A program made the position numbers and the translations under genes. Of a stretch of DNA of 64,000 bases, positions 9,101 to 18,018 are shown piece by piece. Within the stretch, counting starts at the first letter, position 1. Each line of letters begins with the position of its first letter. Origin of the DNA: Tolypothrix brevis GSE-NOS-MK-07-07A (GTDB lineage: Bacteria; Cyanobacteriota; Cyanobacteriia; Cyanobacteriales; Nostocaceae); the NCBI GenBank assembly GCA_019358985.1, contig JAHHIJ010000010.1:117711-181710 (forward strand). The letters are read 5' to 3'. Under the pieces are notes generated by a model. That model did no database searches. It saw only the letters and a program-made list of their open reading frames with translations, and was not told the origin of the DNA.

Positions 9101-10516
9101 GTGTCCATTACAGAATTGCTTCCCACTGATGAAGATGATTCAGCCAAATGGCATCAGGGAGAGTTAATTGAAGTTGAAATTACAGACTTGAGTGATACCG
9201 GCGATGGTGTGGGACGTTTCTGCGATCGCGTAGTTTTTGTTCCCGATACAGTACCAGGCGATCGCGCTATTATTCGCTTACTACACGTTAAACCAAAATA
9301 CGCTCACGGCAAGCTGCATTCCTTATCCCAACCATCTTCAAGACGCATCCGTCCTAGCTGCATTGTGGCTGATAAGTGTGGTGGTTGTCAGTGGCAGCAT
9401 ATCAGTTATGAGTACCAACTTGAAGCCAAACAAAATCAAGTTATTCAAGCTTTAGAAAGAATTGGCGGTTTTGTCAATCCACCAGTAGATCCAGTTTTGG
9501 CTGCACCTTCACCTTTGGGTTATCGTAATAAATCTACATATCCTGTGGGGAAATCGGCAACTGGGCAAGTGCAAGCTGGTTATTACCAAAAAGGCAGCCA
9601 TCAATTAATTAACTTAAATCAATGCCCTGTGCAAGATGCACGATTAAATCCACTACTTGCCGAAGTGAAACAAGATATCCAGACATCACAATGGCGAGTT
9701 TACGACGAAACCCGTCACACTGGACAAATACGCCATCTTAGTTTACGCATTGGGCGACGCACTGGGGAAATGTTGCTCACAATAATAGTCAAAGATTGGA
9801 ATTTACCAGGAATTGAAAAGCTTTCTGCAACGTGGTTAAAACGCTTTCCGGGATTAGTAGGAGTCTGCTTAAATCGAAATAGCGATCGCACTAATGCTAT
9901 TTTTGGTGACGAAACTCGTTGTGTTGCCGGAATTTCTTATCTGAGAGAACAATTCGCCGGTTTAGAATTTCAAGTACGTCCAGATACGTTTTTTCAAGTT
10001 TACACCGAAACAGCCGAGGCGCTTTTGCAGGAAATTGAAAAAGAACTGAATTTGCAAGGAAATGAAGTATTACTTGATGCATATTGTGGTATAGGAACTT
10101 TAAGTTTACCTTTGGCTAAAAAAGTCCGTAATATTACGGGGTTAGAAGTGCAAACCGAAGCTGTAGAACAGGCTATTTTAAATGCGCGAAATAATAATAT
10201 TAATAATGTGACGTTCCAAGTCGGGGCAGTTGAAAAATTGTTACCACAAATTGACATTTTGCCCGATATTGTGTTATTAGATCCGCCACGGAAAGGATGC
10301 GCGAGCCATGTCATCGAATCTTTAAGGCGATCGCAACCCCCTCGCATCGTTTACGTCAGCTGTAAAGTAGCCACCCTCGCTCGTGATTTAAAACTACTTT
10401 GTGCAGATGGAATGTATACCATTACACGAATCCAACCCGCTGACTTTTTTCCCCAAACCGCTCATGTCGAAGTAGCCGCAATTCTTGTTTTATCACCTTC
10501 TGACAAGGGTATTTAG
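9101..10516 (+). CDS. rlmD: 23S rRNA (uracil-5)-methyltransferase, RlmD/TrmA family
   Basis: SAM-dependent m5U methyltransferase acting on rRNA. The 471-residue protein has an N-terminal TRAM domain (about residues 18-80, VEITDLSDTGDGVGRFCDRV), an Fe-S cysteine set (SCIVADKCGGCQWQHISY), then a Rossmann methyltransferase domain with LLDAYCGIGTLSLPLA, LLDPPRKGC and the catalytic-site SCKVATLARD. Starts at GTG 9101, preceded by an AGGGAGACAAGAAG-type ribosome site; the MSITELLP start is consistent with this. It is divergent from apcD. RlmD versus RlmCD (dual-site) cannot be separated by eye. Confidence 0.9.
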   Translation: MSITELLPTDEDDSAKWHQGELIEVEITDLSDTGDGVGRFCDRVVFVPDTVPGDRAIIRLLHVKPKYAHGKLHSLSQPSSRRIRPSCIVADKCGGCQWQHISYEYQLEAKQNQVIQALERIGGFVNPPVDPVLAAPSPLGYRNKSTYPVGKSATGQVQAGYYQKGSHQLINLNQCPVQDARLNPLLAEVKQDIQTSQWRVYDETRHTGQIRHLSLRIGRRTGEMLLTIIVKDWNLPGIEKLSATWLKRFPGLVGVCLNRNSDRTNAIFGDETRCVAGISYLREQFAGLEFQVRPDTFFQVYTETAEALLQEIEKELNLQGNEVLLDAYCGIGTLSLPLAKKVRNITGLEVQTEAVEQAILNARNNNINNVTFQVGAVEKLLPQIDILPDIVLLDPPRKGCASHVIESLRRSQPPRIVYVSCKVATLARDLKLLCADGMYTITRIQPADFFPQTAHVEVAAILVLSPSDKGI

Positions 10517-10920
10517 CCCCTTGAAAAACTCAAATTTTTTATTTTTAGTCTAGTCCATAAGAAAAATGCTAAAATCAAATTAAGCTAAACATAGGATTCA
10601 TTGAATTCCATTTCTAGAAATAAATTGAAGTTGTATGGGTTACTCCTAAACTTGAATTTGGTTGCTAAAATCCCGAATCGGCAGGTAAAAGAGTATTGCT
10701 ATACTCTTCTACATTCAAAGCATTTTTAGTTGCTAACTGCATTATTGATGTTTATACATGCCGTTTTACATTTTTCAACTCTAATTCATGAAGAGAACCG
10801 ATGCTCCACAGTATTTTCACAACTTAGTTTTGAAGACGCTAGTTTGAAGGCAGCACGATCACCTCAACTTATATCAGGGTGCTTTTGTTTTGCAAACTGA
10901 TGTCTAGCTAACTGAAGGCT
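10517..10920. other. Intergenic region, no gene seen
   Basis: About 400 bp of A/T-rich DNA between rlmD and the anti-sigma kinase gene. I see no convincing coding frame, RNA gene, long inverted repeat or tandem repeat. It presumably holds the promoter of the gene at 10921. Confidence 0.5.
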
Positions 10921-11385
10921 ATGGGGTTTATAAGAGTGATTACCATTTCGCTCCGTCCAGTTGGACGTAATTGGGGCACAATTAGTTTCGCCTCAACTCT
11001 ATATCTCTGTTCAATACTAGATTTACTATTGGCAGAAATTCCCGTGAAGTTGCAAGCCGAGCTGCGACTGGGACTTCAAGAAGCCCTAGTCAATGCAGCT
11101 AAACATGGCAATCATCTTGATCCCGGTAAAACAGTTGTAGTCCGTTTTTCCTTAATAGATAATCAGTATTGGTGGATTATATCAGATCAAGGCAGCGGAT
11201 TTAGTCCATGTTGTACATGCGATCGCGATCCCACAGATTATCTACCCCCAGATGAGTCAGAAAACGGTCGTGGTATGACTCTCCTGCATCAAATTTTCGA
11301 TCAGGTAGAGTGGAACCGCAAAGGCACAGAATTAAGACTTTGTAAACAGCTAGATAATCGACCGAGATTATCTCTGCGACGTTAG
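10921..11385 (+). CDS. Anti-sigma regulatory factor, serine/threonine kinase (RsbW-like HATPase)
   Basis: 154-residue ATP-binding protein of the GHKL/RsbW family, which phosphorylates an anti-anti-sigma partner or binds a sigma factor. The N box is ELRLGLQEALVNAAKHGN (about residues 46-63, with E and N for Mg-ATP), the G1 box is SDQGSGFSP, and the G2-like lid is ENGRGMTLLHQIFDQVEW. No anti-anti-sigma or sigma gene is next to it, so the partner must be elsewhere. In cyanobacteria these proteins sit in partner-switching stress circuits. Start at ATG 10921 gives MGFIRVITISLRPVG; a downstream start cannot be excluded. Confidence 0.85.
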   Translation: MGFIRVITISLRPVGRNWGTISFASTLYLCSILDLLLAEIPVKLQAELRLGLQEALVNAAKHGNHLDPGKTVVVRFSLIDNQYWWIISDQGSGFSPCCTCDRDPTDYLPPDESENGRGMTLLHQIFDQVEWNRKGTELRLCKQLDNRPRLSLRR

Positions 11386-11462
11386 AGAGGAGAGGGGGAG
11401 ACAAGGAGAGGGGGAAGCAGGGGAAGCAAATTCTTCCTTGTCCCCCTTGTCCTCCTTCCCCG
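11386..11462. repeat. Polypurine-polypyrimidine imperfect inverted repeat
   Basis: GAGAGGAGAGGGGGAGACAAGG... followed by ...TTCCTTGTCCCCCTTGTCCTCC. The two halves can pair into a long G/C-rich hairpin between two converging genes (10921-11385 plus and 11467-11742 minus), so it may end both transcripts. The sequence resembles the tracts at 1207-1380 and in purL. Confidence 0.65.
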
Positions 11463-11466
11463 TGTC

Positions 11467-11742
11467 TTATTTCCCGTGCGTCGGACAAGGTGGTGCGGAA
11501 ATAGAGCGATTTAACCAACCAGATGCTTGTTCTAATCTAGCAACAGCTTCAGTCGGCTGATTTTTGAGCAGAAACACAAGAGCAGCGGCGGCTTGTTCAC
11601 TGGCGCGAGAATTGCGGTTAGACTTAAGGCGATGCCAATCGTTGGGAGAAATGCTCAACCTCTCCATGAGAGCTTGGGCTAACTCTATGGTGCTTAATTC
11701 ATCTAATTGACTGGTTTTAGACAACTGGGTGGATTGGGACAT
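11467..11742 (-). CDS. Cyanobacterial conserved hypothetical protein, about 91 aa
   Basis: Small soluble helical protein. I place the start at MSQSTQLSK (11742); a longer form adding MQAKPIV is possible. The core STIELAQALMERLSISPNDW followed by HRLKSNRNSRASEQAAAALV looks like a conserved cyanobacterial family (possibly the one catalogued as DUF6439; this is recall, not a search). No catalytic motif, membrane segment or signal. Convergent with the anti-sigma gene, divergent from the coiled-coil gene at 11788. Confidence 0.7.
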   Translation of the reverse strand: MSQSTQLSKTSQLDELSTIELAQALMERLSISPNDWHRLKSNRNSRASEQAAAALVFLLKNQPTEAVARLEQASGWLNRSISAPPCPTHGK

Positions 11743-11787
11743 AACTATTGGCTTTGCTTGCATTTACTTTTACTGTACTACTTGTGC

Positions 11788-12150
11788 ATGAAGCCGCCTA
11801 AACAACCGCCAGAGTCAGAGTCAAATCAAGAGTTAGAATTTGAAGAAGAATTATTGTTCTTAGAGCGATCGCTTGTTGAACTTAAAGAACGCTACACGCA
11901 AGTACAGAGCGATCGCATCTTGAAGGCAGAATATGAAAAACGCCGCCAAGAACTTAATCAAAATAAACATTACACTCCAGAAATCAAAGCTGAGTTAAAG
12001 CACATCAAACGGCAGCTAGAAGTGGTAGAAGTTAGCTTAGAAAGTCAGTTATTTTCCTGGAAAAGCGTCAAAAAACCTTTTTGGCAAATTATCCGCTTTG
12101 GTGGATTGGGAGTTATCATAGGCTGGATATTAAAGTCCTATGTTGGGTAA
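11788..12150 (+). CDS. Coiled-coil protein with C-terminal membrane segment
   Basis: About 120 residues from ATG 11788 (MKPPKQPPESESNQ). A long charged stretch ELEFEEELLFLERSLVELKE to KAELKHIKRQLEVVEVSLES is predicted coiled coil, and the tail FWQIIRFGGLGVIIGWILKS is a single hydrophobic anchor. The stop is 3 bp before asnS, so the two are probably co-transcribed. No named family recognised; a tail-anchored membrane-associated role is inferred from topology. The frame is open further upstream but that part overlaps the divergent gene. Confidence 0.7.
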   Translation: MKPPKQPPESESNQELEFEEELLFLERSLVELKERYTQVQSDRILKAEYEKRRQELNQNKHYTPEIKAELKHIKRQLEVVEVSLESQLFSWKSVKKPFWQIIRFGGLGVIIGWILKSYVG

Positions 12151-12153
12151 GCT

Positions 12154-13545
12154 ATGGTAAGGCGACGGATAGCAGAAATATTGCGAAGTGGTCAACCTGA
12201 TGAGTCTCTTTTAATTCAAGGCTGGGTACGGACAAAACGCGATTTGAAAGGATTTGCTTTTATCGAAGTTAATGACGGTTCATCGTTGGCTAGTTTGCAA
12301 GTCGTGATGAATCAAGATTTGCCAGATTATGATGCTACCATCAAAAAGCTGAATACAGGCGCTTCGGTTGAAGTGGCAGGGGTGCTAGTTCCTTCCCAAG
12401 GTAAAGGACAGCGAATTGAGTTGAAAGCCGAAACGGTGGAAGTCTACGGTGAAGCTGATCCCGAAACTTATCCGCTGCAAAAGAAACGCCATTCTTATGA
12501 GTTTTTGCGGACAATTGGACACTTGCGATCGCGTACCAATTCCTTTGGTGCAGTTTTCCGCGTCAGAAACGCTTGTGCAGCAGCAATTCACCAATTTTTC
12601 CAAGAACGCGGCTTTTTGTGGGTTCACACACCAATCATCACCGCTAGCGATTGCGAAGGAGCGGGTGAACTCTTCAACGTTACTGGTTTGAACCTAAAAG
12701 ACATTCCTCGCACCGAGAATAACGCCGTAGACTACGCTCAGGACTTTTTTGGCAAACCGACATACTTAACAGTTAGCGGTCAATTAGAGGCAGAAGTCAT
12801 GGCAATGGCTTTTAGTAACGTTTATACTTTTGGTCCTACCTTCCGTGCGGAAAATTCTAACACGTCGCGCCATTTAGCCGAATTTTGGATGGTTGAGCCA
12901 GAAATGGCATTTTGCGATTTAGATGGGGATATGGATTTAGCCGAAGCGTTTCTGAAACACGTTTTCAAATATGTGTTAGAAACTTGCCCGGAAGATATGG
13001 AATTTTTTAATCAAAGAATTGATGATACGGTGCTGGCAACGGCAGAAAATATTATTAATAATGAATTCCAGCGTTTAACTTATACAGAAGCAATTTCCTT
13101 ATTAGAAAAAGCCGATGTCAAGTTTGAATATCCGGTAAGTTGGGGTTTAGATTTACAATCAGAACACGAACGTTATCTAGCCGAACAATTATTTAAAAAG
13201 CCAGTTATCGTTTCCGATTATCCGGCAAAAATCAAAGCCTTTTATATGCGCTTGAGCGACGATGAAAAGACAGTGCGAGCGATGGATATTCTCGCACCGA
13301 AAATAGGCGAAATTATTGGGGGATCGCAACGGGAAGAACGTTTAGATGTGTTGGAAAAGCGGATAATAGCGCAAGGAATGCAGCCAGAAGATTTATGGTG
13401 GTATCTCGATTTGCGTCGTTATGGAACCGTTCCCCACGCTGGTTTTGGATTAGGTTTTGAGCGCTTGGTGCAATTTATGACGGGGATGGCAAATATTCGC
13501 GATGTAATTCCGTTCCCCAGAACACCACAAAGTGCCGATTTTTAG
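12154..13545 (+). CDS. asnS: Asparaginyl-tRNA synthetase
   Basis: Class IIb aminoacyl-tRNA synthetase charging tRNA-Asn. The 463-residue protein has the N-terminal OB-fold anticodon-binding domain (about residues 17-105, [20 protein letters not shown]), class II motif 2 ([20 protein letters not shown]) and motif 3 ([15 protein letters not shown]). The C-terminus [17 protein letters not shown] is the AsnRS ending (PRTP.. rather than the AspRS pattern). It begins 3 bp after the coiled-coil gene, suggesting a shared transcript. Intact and of normal length. Confidence 0.97.
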   Translation: MVRRRIAEILRSGQPDESLLIQGWVRTKRDLKGFAFIEVNDGSSLASLQVVMNQDLPDYDATIKKLNTGASVEVAGVLVPSQGKGQRIELKAETVEVYGEADPETYPLQKKRHSYEFLRTIGHLRSRTNSFGAVFRVRNACAAAIHQFFQERGFLWVHTPIITASDCEGAGELFNVTGLNLKDIPRTENNAVDYAQDFFGKPTYLTVSGQLEAEVMAMAFSNVYTFGPTFRAENSNTSRHLAEFWMVEPEMAFCDLDGDMDLAEAFLKHVFKYVLETCPEDMEFFNQRIDDTVLATAENIINNEFQRLTYTEAISLLEKADVKFEYPVSWGLDLQSEHERYLAEQLFKKPVIVSDYPAKIKAFYMRLSDDEKTVRAMDILAPKIGEIIGGSQREERLDVLEKRIIAQGMQPEDLWWYLDLRRYGTVPHAGFGLGFERLVQFMTGMANIRDVIPFPRTPQSADF

Positions 13546-13562
13546 TTTGAGAATTTGAAAAC

Positions 13563-13650
13563 TAGGCGATTTCTAATCGCGTCTAGACAAACCAAGTTCG
13601 TCTGCTAAAAACTTTGAAACCCGCAAATGCGGGTTTCGCTTGCATAGCTG
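13563..13650. repeat. Dispersed structured repeat, family C
   Basis: Series of nested inverted repeats after asnS: GCGATT..AATCGC, then GAAACCCGC AAAT GCGGGTTTC (13616-13637), ending GCATAGCTGCG. The pattern (outer 'gcgactt..agtcgc', inner PuACCCGC/GCGGGTPy, 'gtagctgcg' end) recurs at 38085-38200 and 46833-46880. The inner stem may also act as the asnS transcript end. Confidence 0.6.
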
Positions 13651-13678
13651 CGTATTTTGAGAAAGCGATTAGTTAAAA

Positions 13679-14488
13679 TTAAGATTTTTGAATCTCTTCT
13701 TGTAAAACTTGAATTTGCTCAAGAGATAATTCAGTAACTTGAGCAATTTGCTCTAAACTCATTCCAATTCGCAGCAAATTTAAAGCCATCTTTCTTGTTG
13801 TCTCTGCTTTGCCTTTGGCTTCACCTTTGGCTTCACCTTTAGCTTCCCCTTCTTCTAGGATTTGTTGATAAATGACTGATTCGCGCATAATCTCACTCCT
13901 TAAAATCTTGCTAATTACATTTTTATTTAACACCAGACCTGCTAGAATTCCACTGGCAGCAGCTATATTTCTTTGTAGCTGGCGATCGCTAATTGCTTCA
14001 ACTGATGAAGCTACTTGGGTTAATACCATTGTAGGATCGTTTGTCTGACTTAGCACGGCAAAGGGTAATAACCCTGGAATACTCATAAATCTGTCTGTCG
14101 GTTGTTCCCACAGACGTATTACTTCAAACTGATGGTAAGTGTTGTTTAATTTAAAACTGTTTTCACTGACTAATTCGGAACTTGTTTTTCTCAAATAGAT
14201 TACTACTTGACGCATTGTTTTGTTAGGAAAGCGGCGATAAACCCTAACCCGATAATCTAACATCCGAAAGGGGATATCTTCATCAGCGTCGGTTTGAAAT
14301 TCGGTATGTAGAACTAAATCATCAGATTGTAATAAGATTAATGAATCGGCGCGGATTGGTTCGCTTGATAATTCAGTAGGGCTAAGTTCTGTTAATTTAA
14401 TCGGTGAACCTAGTAACCATGTTGCTAAATCATCTTTGAAGTTTTCGGCAATGAATTTACAGATATTGTCATACATAGCAGCTTTCAA
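13679..14488 (-). CDS. Rpn-family PD-(D/E)XK nuclease-like / putative transposase
   Basis: 269-residue protein (MKAAMYDNICKFIAENFKDD; ATG four codons in is an alternative start). The middle carries the nuclease-fold pattern RADSLILLQSDDLVLHTEFQTDADEDIPFR, with the D..ExQ arrangement of the Rpn/PDDEXK superfamily. It ends with a short tandem repeat GEAKGEAKGEAKGKAETT (about residues 223-240) and an HTH-like tail MSLEQIAQVTELSLEQIQVLQ. Convergent with asnS. Role in DNA recombination is known only for E. coli Rpn proteins; here it is inference. Confidence 0.78.
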   Translation of the reverse strand: MKAAMYDNICKFIAENFKDDLATWLLGSPIKLTELSPTELSSEPIRADSLILLQSDDLVLHTEFQTDADEDIPFRMLDYRVRVYRRFPNKTMRQVVIYLRKTSSELVSENSFKLNNTYHQFEVIRLWEQPTDRFMSIPGLLPFAVLSQTNDPTMVLTQVASSVEAISDRQLQRNIAAASGILAGLVLNKNVISKILRSEIMRESVIYQQILEEGEAKGEAKGEAKGKAETTRKMALNLLRIGMSLEQIAQVTELSLEQIQVLQEEIQKS

Positions 14489-14532
14489 TAAACTGTATCA
14501 GGTGTTGTTTATTAAAATTAAATTTCTTGGTG

Positions 14533-14558
14533 TTGGGTTTCCTTGCGTCAACCCAACC
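14533..14558. repeat. Dispersed palindrome, family D (TTGGGTT...AACCCAA)
   Basis: GTTGGGTTTCCTTGCGTCAACCCAACC: TTGGGTT pairs with AACCCAA around a TCCTTGCGTC loop. A close copy is at 17512-17544 (TTGGGTTGCGCTGTCGCTTAACCCAA). Both end in CCAACCTAC. The rest of 14489-14775 holds no gene that I can support. Confidence 0.6.
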
Positions 14559-14775
14559 TACTGTTACTTCTGGTGTCATTGTCATAAAGATGCTCTTTGA
14601 CTACGATAATTGCCCCAGTTATAGCAACATCCGCATAGTCCCTCTTTATTCGCGAGTTTTAATCGCGAATAAATTCCCCTTTCTCTTGTATTCTTGCAAA
14701 ATTGGGATGCTCCCATAGGATAGCGAATTCTACGGTTTGGTGGTTATTCGGGAGTCCAGCCAGAAGATTTTCCGC

Positions 14776-16839
14776 TTAAGGTGTGTCTTTTCTAATATTT
14801 TTTATAAGGTTTGAAATTTCTGGTTTTTGCTTTGAAATTTCATCTTTTAATTGTTTACAAATCTCGTTTATTCGTAATTGTAATTGAGGTCGTGTATCAG
14901 GTAAAAGAGCATGAATAAATTTTCCAAATGCTTGAATGTGTGCTTGTTGAGCTTCTTCTAACCAGGATGCAATTTTTTGGAATAAATTCTTCTTTATTAA
15001 TTCTTCATTCTCTAATGTGAATACAGGCAAATCTTCTGGTGGCGGATATTCTAGTATTGTTGCTAATTGTTTATAATAATTTACTATTTTTTTAACTTCT
15101 CCTACAACAATTTCATAACGGGTATCTCTTAACTTATTAAAAAAATCATTATAATTGTTCTCGATTTCCCCTATTATTTTTGCTTTATGAAGCATGTACC
15201 AGCGATCTTCTTTTGTTGAATTTAATATTTTTCTTTGTTTTTCACACCAATTATCAACTTCTTTATGTAGTACAGATTCACATCTGTCTGGTAAGCGAAC
15301 TGTAATACCACTCCAGAACCCTCGCAATGTTTGTTCTTGTAACTCATTTTTGCCAAAAGTCTCAGTTTCACCAACGCGCGTTTTTTTTGCGATGCTACAT
15401 ACTTCGATTATTGGAATTTCTGATAAAACTTCCTCTCGTATACACTTGTTTAATGTACTCAGATCATCTGGAGACATTGACTCTGCTTTAGTTAATACAA
15501 CTATTACACGATATTTATCTTTGATTAAATCTTGGATAATTTCAAACTCGAAAGGTTCTATCCTTGAACTCTGTGCATTAATACAATAGAATATTGTATG
15601 AAACCATTCACTAACTGGACGGTCGGTTCCATGCTGTTTTAATTCATTATCAAGCGTTTCCCGCCACTCTGGAGCTTTACCAACTTCTAAACCCCAAGAA
15701 TCATAAATATTGATGGGAATACCTTTCCAAGTAAAATTATATTTATCAAACTTTATCGTTACTGGTTTACCTACACCAGTATGAGCAATATTCTGCTCAT
15801 AAAGATAATTGATCAATGCGCTTTTACCAGTCCCCGTTTTACCAATAACCATGACGTTGTAAACAATTTTTTCCAATTCGGAATCTTGCATAAATATCTC
15901 CTTTATTTGTTCGATGCTACAGTGATTTAATTCTTGAGAATATGATTGTATAACGTGATTTAATAAAATCTGAGAATTATTTATTTTAAAAATACTTTTA
16001 GGAAAGCGAGATAATCTTTCTTGTCTTAAACTATCTGAATCTTCAACAATTTTTTTATCCCAATTGATAAATTTGAGAATACCTACTGGCGGATAATCAA
16101 GATTTGGTATTTGTAAATTAGGTAGATTATCTAAAATCGGTAAATCCAAATTTTCTAACCAATTCAATATATCTAAAATTTTAATTTTTGATTGAGTCTG
16201 AGAATTAGGTGGTAGATGAGGTACAATATCATTTTTATTCTCTATCCTAAAATGTAGCACTTTAGAATCTTCATATTTAGATGCAAACGCACTATCTCCT
16301 ACACGTGGTGCGCCAAAAGTATAAATGCTAATAGGAATAGAAAAACCCTGCTTTCTTAATCTATATGCTGCTAACGTGGCTAATGCACCACCTAAACTAT
16401 GTCCTGTTAAACATATTTTATGCGGTTTTAATTGTTCTATTTCAGATTGAATTTTAGGCAATATTTCTTCCATCAGTAATGCAAAACCAAGATGAATTTC
16501 TCCTCCATAAATTTCCTTGATTTGCTGCTCATCTATCAAAGAATTTAAACTTTTTTGAGGAAGACGTAATACAGGGAGAAAATTACAGAACATGCAAATT
16601 ACCATCTTTAATAAAATATCAGTCTCTTGATTGATATTTGCTAAAACTGTCCCTTCAAATGCAATAATTAATTCCTCGTCTATAAATCCCCATAATACTT
16701 TTACAGGAACATTATAGTCAGTAAACTTAATTAAGTCACTATCACGTAATAATAGGGCATAGTCACTTGAAATAGGTTTAGATTCGTAAGTTGCACAGCA
16801 TATATTTGCAAGTATTTTGGCTCTTTCAAGGCTAAACAT
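14776..16839 (-). CDS. Class 3 lipase fused to a P-loop GTPase (687 aa)
   Basis: Two-domain protein. Residues about 1-300 are an alpha/beta-hydrolase of the lipase class 3 type: oxyanion strand LIIAFEGT (58-64), nucleophile elbow TGHSLGGALA with Ser148, FGAPRVGD, Asp204 in ENKNDIVPHLPP and His295 in LLNHVIQSY, giving a plausible complete Ser-Asp-His triad. Residues about 325-480 are a translation-factor-class GTPase: G1 VIGKTGTGKSALIN (332-344), G3 IYDSWGLE (378-385), G4-like VVLTKAES (447-454). The last 200 residues are charged helices (EIENNYNDFFNKLRDTRYEI). No signal peptide. The gene stands alone; a truncated kinase lies upstream. The fusion suggests GTP-controlled lipid cleavage, an inference. 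A+T-rich compared with neighbours, possibly acquired. Confidence 0.88.
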   Translation of the reverse strand: MFSLERAKILANICCATYESKPISSDYALLLRDSDLIKFTDYNVPVKVLWGFIDEELIIAFEGTVLANINQETDILLKMVICMFCNFLPVLRLPQKSLNSLIDEQQIKEIYGGEIHLGFALLMEEILPKIQSEIEQLKPHKICLTGHSLGGALATLAAYRLRKQGFSIPISIYTFGAPRVGDSAFASKYEDSKVLHFRIENKNDIVPHLPPNSQTQSKIKILDILNWLENLDLPILDNLPNLQIPNLDYPPVGILKFINWDKKIVEDSDSLRQERLSRFPKSIFKINNSQILLNHVIQSYSQELNHCSIEQIKEIFMQDSELEKIVYNVMVIGKTGTGKSALINYLYEQNIAHTGVGKPVTIKFDKYNFTWKGIPINIYDSWGLEVGKAPEWRETLDNELKQHGTDRPVSEWFHTIFYCINAQSSRIEPFEFEIIQDLIKDKYRVIVVLTKAESMSPDDLSTLNKCIREEVLSEIPIIEVCSIAKKTRVGETETFGKNELQEQTLRGFWSGITVRLPDRCESVLHKEVDNWCEKQRKILNSTKEDRWYMLHKAKIIGEIENNYNDFFNKLRDTRYEIVVGEVKKIVNYYKQLATILEYPPPEDLPVFTLENEELIKKNLFQKIASWLEEAQQAHIQAFGKFIHALLPDTRPQLQLRINEICKQLKDEISKQKPEISNLIKNIRKDTP

Positions 16840-17182
16840 AATTTTATTTACCTAGTAATTAGTGGGATTTTAGAACTTTCTGACAGAAAAAGTGCCCAAA
16901 GCCTTTGTGGATAAGTCAAATATGTTAAATTTGGGAAAAGTGCCTCAAACCAAGCTACAAAAACACAAGGGCTTAATTGATGTAAAAGCCTTGCCTATTC
17001 TACGATTGAAATAATTTTGATCCTAGTTTTTTTAGAAAATTTCATTAGTGACAAGTCTTTTGATTACTACGACGTTGTGCTTATCGATTTCGGAAAATTC
17101 TTTATATAATTTTTTTAATAAAAAAATACAAGTATATATTTATGTCAATACCTCTAAGGAATGATAATAAAAATAGTGACAA
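16840..17182. other. A/T-rich intergenic region
   Basis: About 340 bp upstream of the lipase-GTPase gene. No coding frame, RNA gene or clear inverted repeat is seen. It must contain the promoter of the minus-strand fusion gene; I could not pick out a convincing -35/-10 pair. Confidence 0.45.
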
Positions 17183-17401
17183 TCATTTACTGGAGTTTAG
17201 ACTAGTCGGCACTTTTAAAACTTTAGTTGTGCCACAATCATCAACTTCAAAAGTTTCGCCAAAGCCTCCTTTACCTAGTTGTTTGAGTACCCGATAACGA
17301 CCTTGCAGCAGTATCTCTGACCCACAGTTACGACAAATGCAATTGTTCGCATTCGCTGGGTCAACAGGTTTTGGACAATGGGGATTGATACAATAGCTCA
17401 T
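17183..17401 (-). pseudogene. Truncated serine/threonine kinase, N-terminal fragment
   Basis: 72 codons starting MSYCINPHCPKPVDPANANN and ending just inside the kinase domain. The start is the four-cysteine 'zinc-ribbon' leader typical of cyanobacterial Pkn2-type kinases (CINPHCPKP, CICRNCGSE), followed by the kinase glycine loop LLQGRYRVLKQLGKGGFGET. In intact relatives several hundred residues follow; here the frame stops after KVLKVPTSLNSSK, before the catalytic lysine region is completed, so no kinase activity is possible. Adjacent to the lipase-GTPase gene on the same strand. Confidence 0.8.
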
Positions 17402-17511
17402 TGCATCGACTTTTATTCATACTTAAACAAAGGTATAAATTAAATAAATATTTAAGCTTCTAGTACTAGATTTCCCTAAAAATCTGACAAAGTAACATAT
17501 TTTGTGAGATT

Positions 17512-17544
17512 GCTTGGGTTGCGCTGTCGCTTAACCCAACCTAC
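17512..17544. repeat. Dispersed palindrome, family D
   Basis: CTTGGGTTGCGCTGTCGCTTAACCCAACC; arms TTGGGTT and AACCCAA around GCGCTGTCGCTT. Sister copy at 14533-14558. Confidence 0.6.
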
Positions 17545-17615
17545 AATCAGCAATAATAAAAAAAATAAGCCGCTCCTACATTAAGTAAGAACAGCAATAG
17601 AGACGGTAAGGGCTG

Positions 17616-17848
17616 ATGAATGTGTCGTTAACTCTTGAGCTTGAACAGTTTATCCAAAGTTAACTTGAAAGCGGTAGGTATGCTTCATCTGACGAATTGA
17701 TTATTGCGGGGATCAAGCTTTTGAGGAACGCGATCGCCTGAAACAAAGGTCGATTTGAGGAGCGGCAATAAATACCGATCGCGGTGAAGTTGTTGATGGG
17801 GAAACGGTTTTGCGCGAACTGCAACAGAAGCTACAACAGCGTCGCTAA
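17616..17848 (+). pseudogene. Decayed ParD-family antitoxin
   Basis: From ATG 17616 the frame reads MNVSLTLELEQFIQS then stops. This is the normal beginning of a ParD-type antitoxin (MNVSLTPELEQFI...). Reading on in shifted frames gives the remaining pieces: YASSDELIIAGIKLL-like, then EVVDGETVFRELQQKLQQRR just before TAA at 17846. At least one small insertion and further frame changes break the gene. No toxin partner is found beside it. Confidence 0.65.
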
Positions 17849-18018
17849 TCAAAATATTGAAGTTGTCTCACAAATTAGACAAAAAGCCATTTCCAAAGAA
17901 AATGGCTGATAATATCGAAAAAGAAATTGAAATTTAAGAGAGTGCGATCGCATTCTCTGGAAGTTCTGAGTGGAGATTTCCTCCTCTCAGATTCTTCTGT
18001 TAAATCTCAAATGGGTTT

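Noticed and set aside
14500..14775. A gene between the Rpn-like and lipase-GTPase genes
   Set aside because: A 63-codon frame exists but starts in a palindromic repeat and has no family features.
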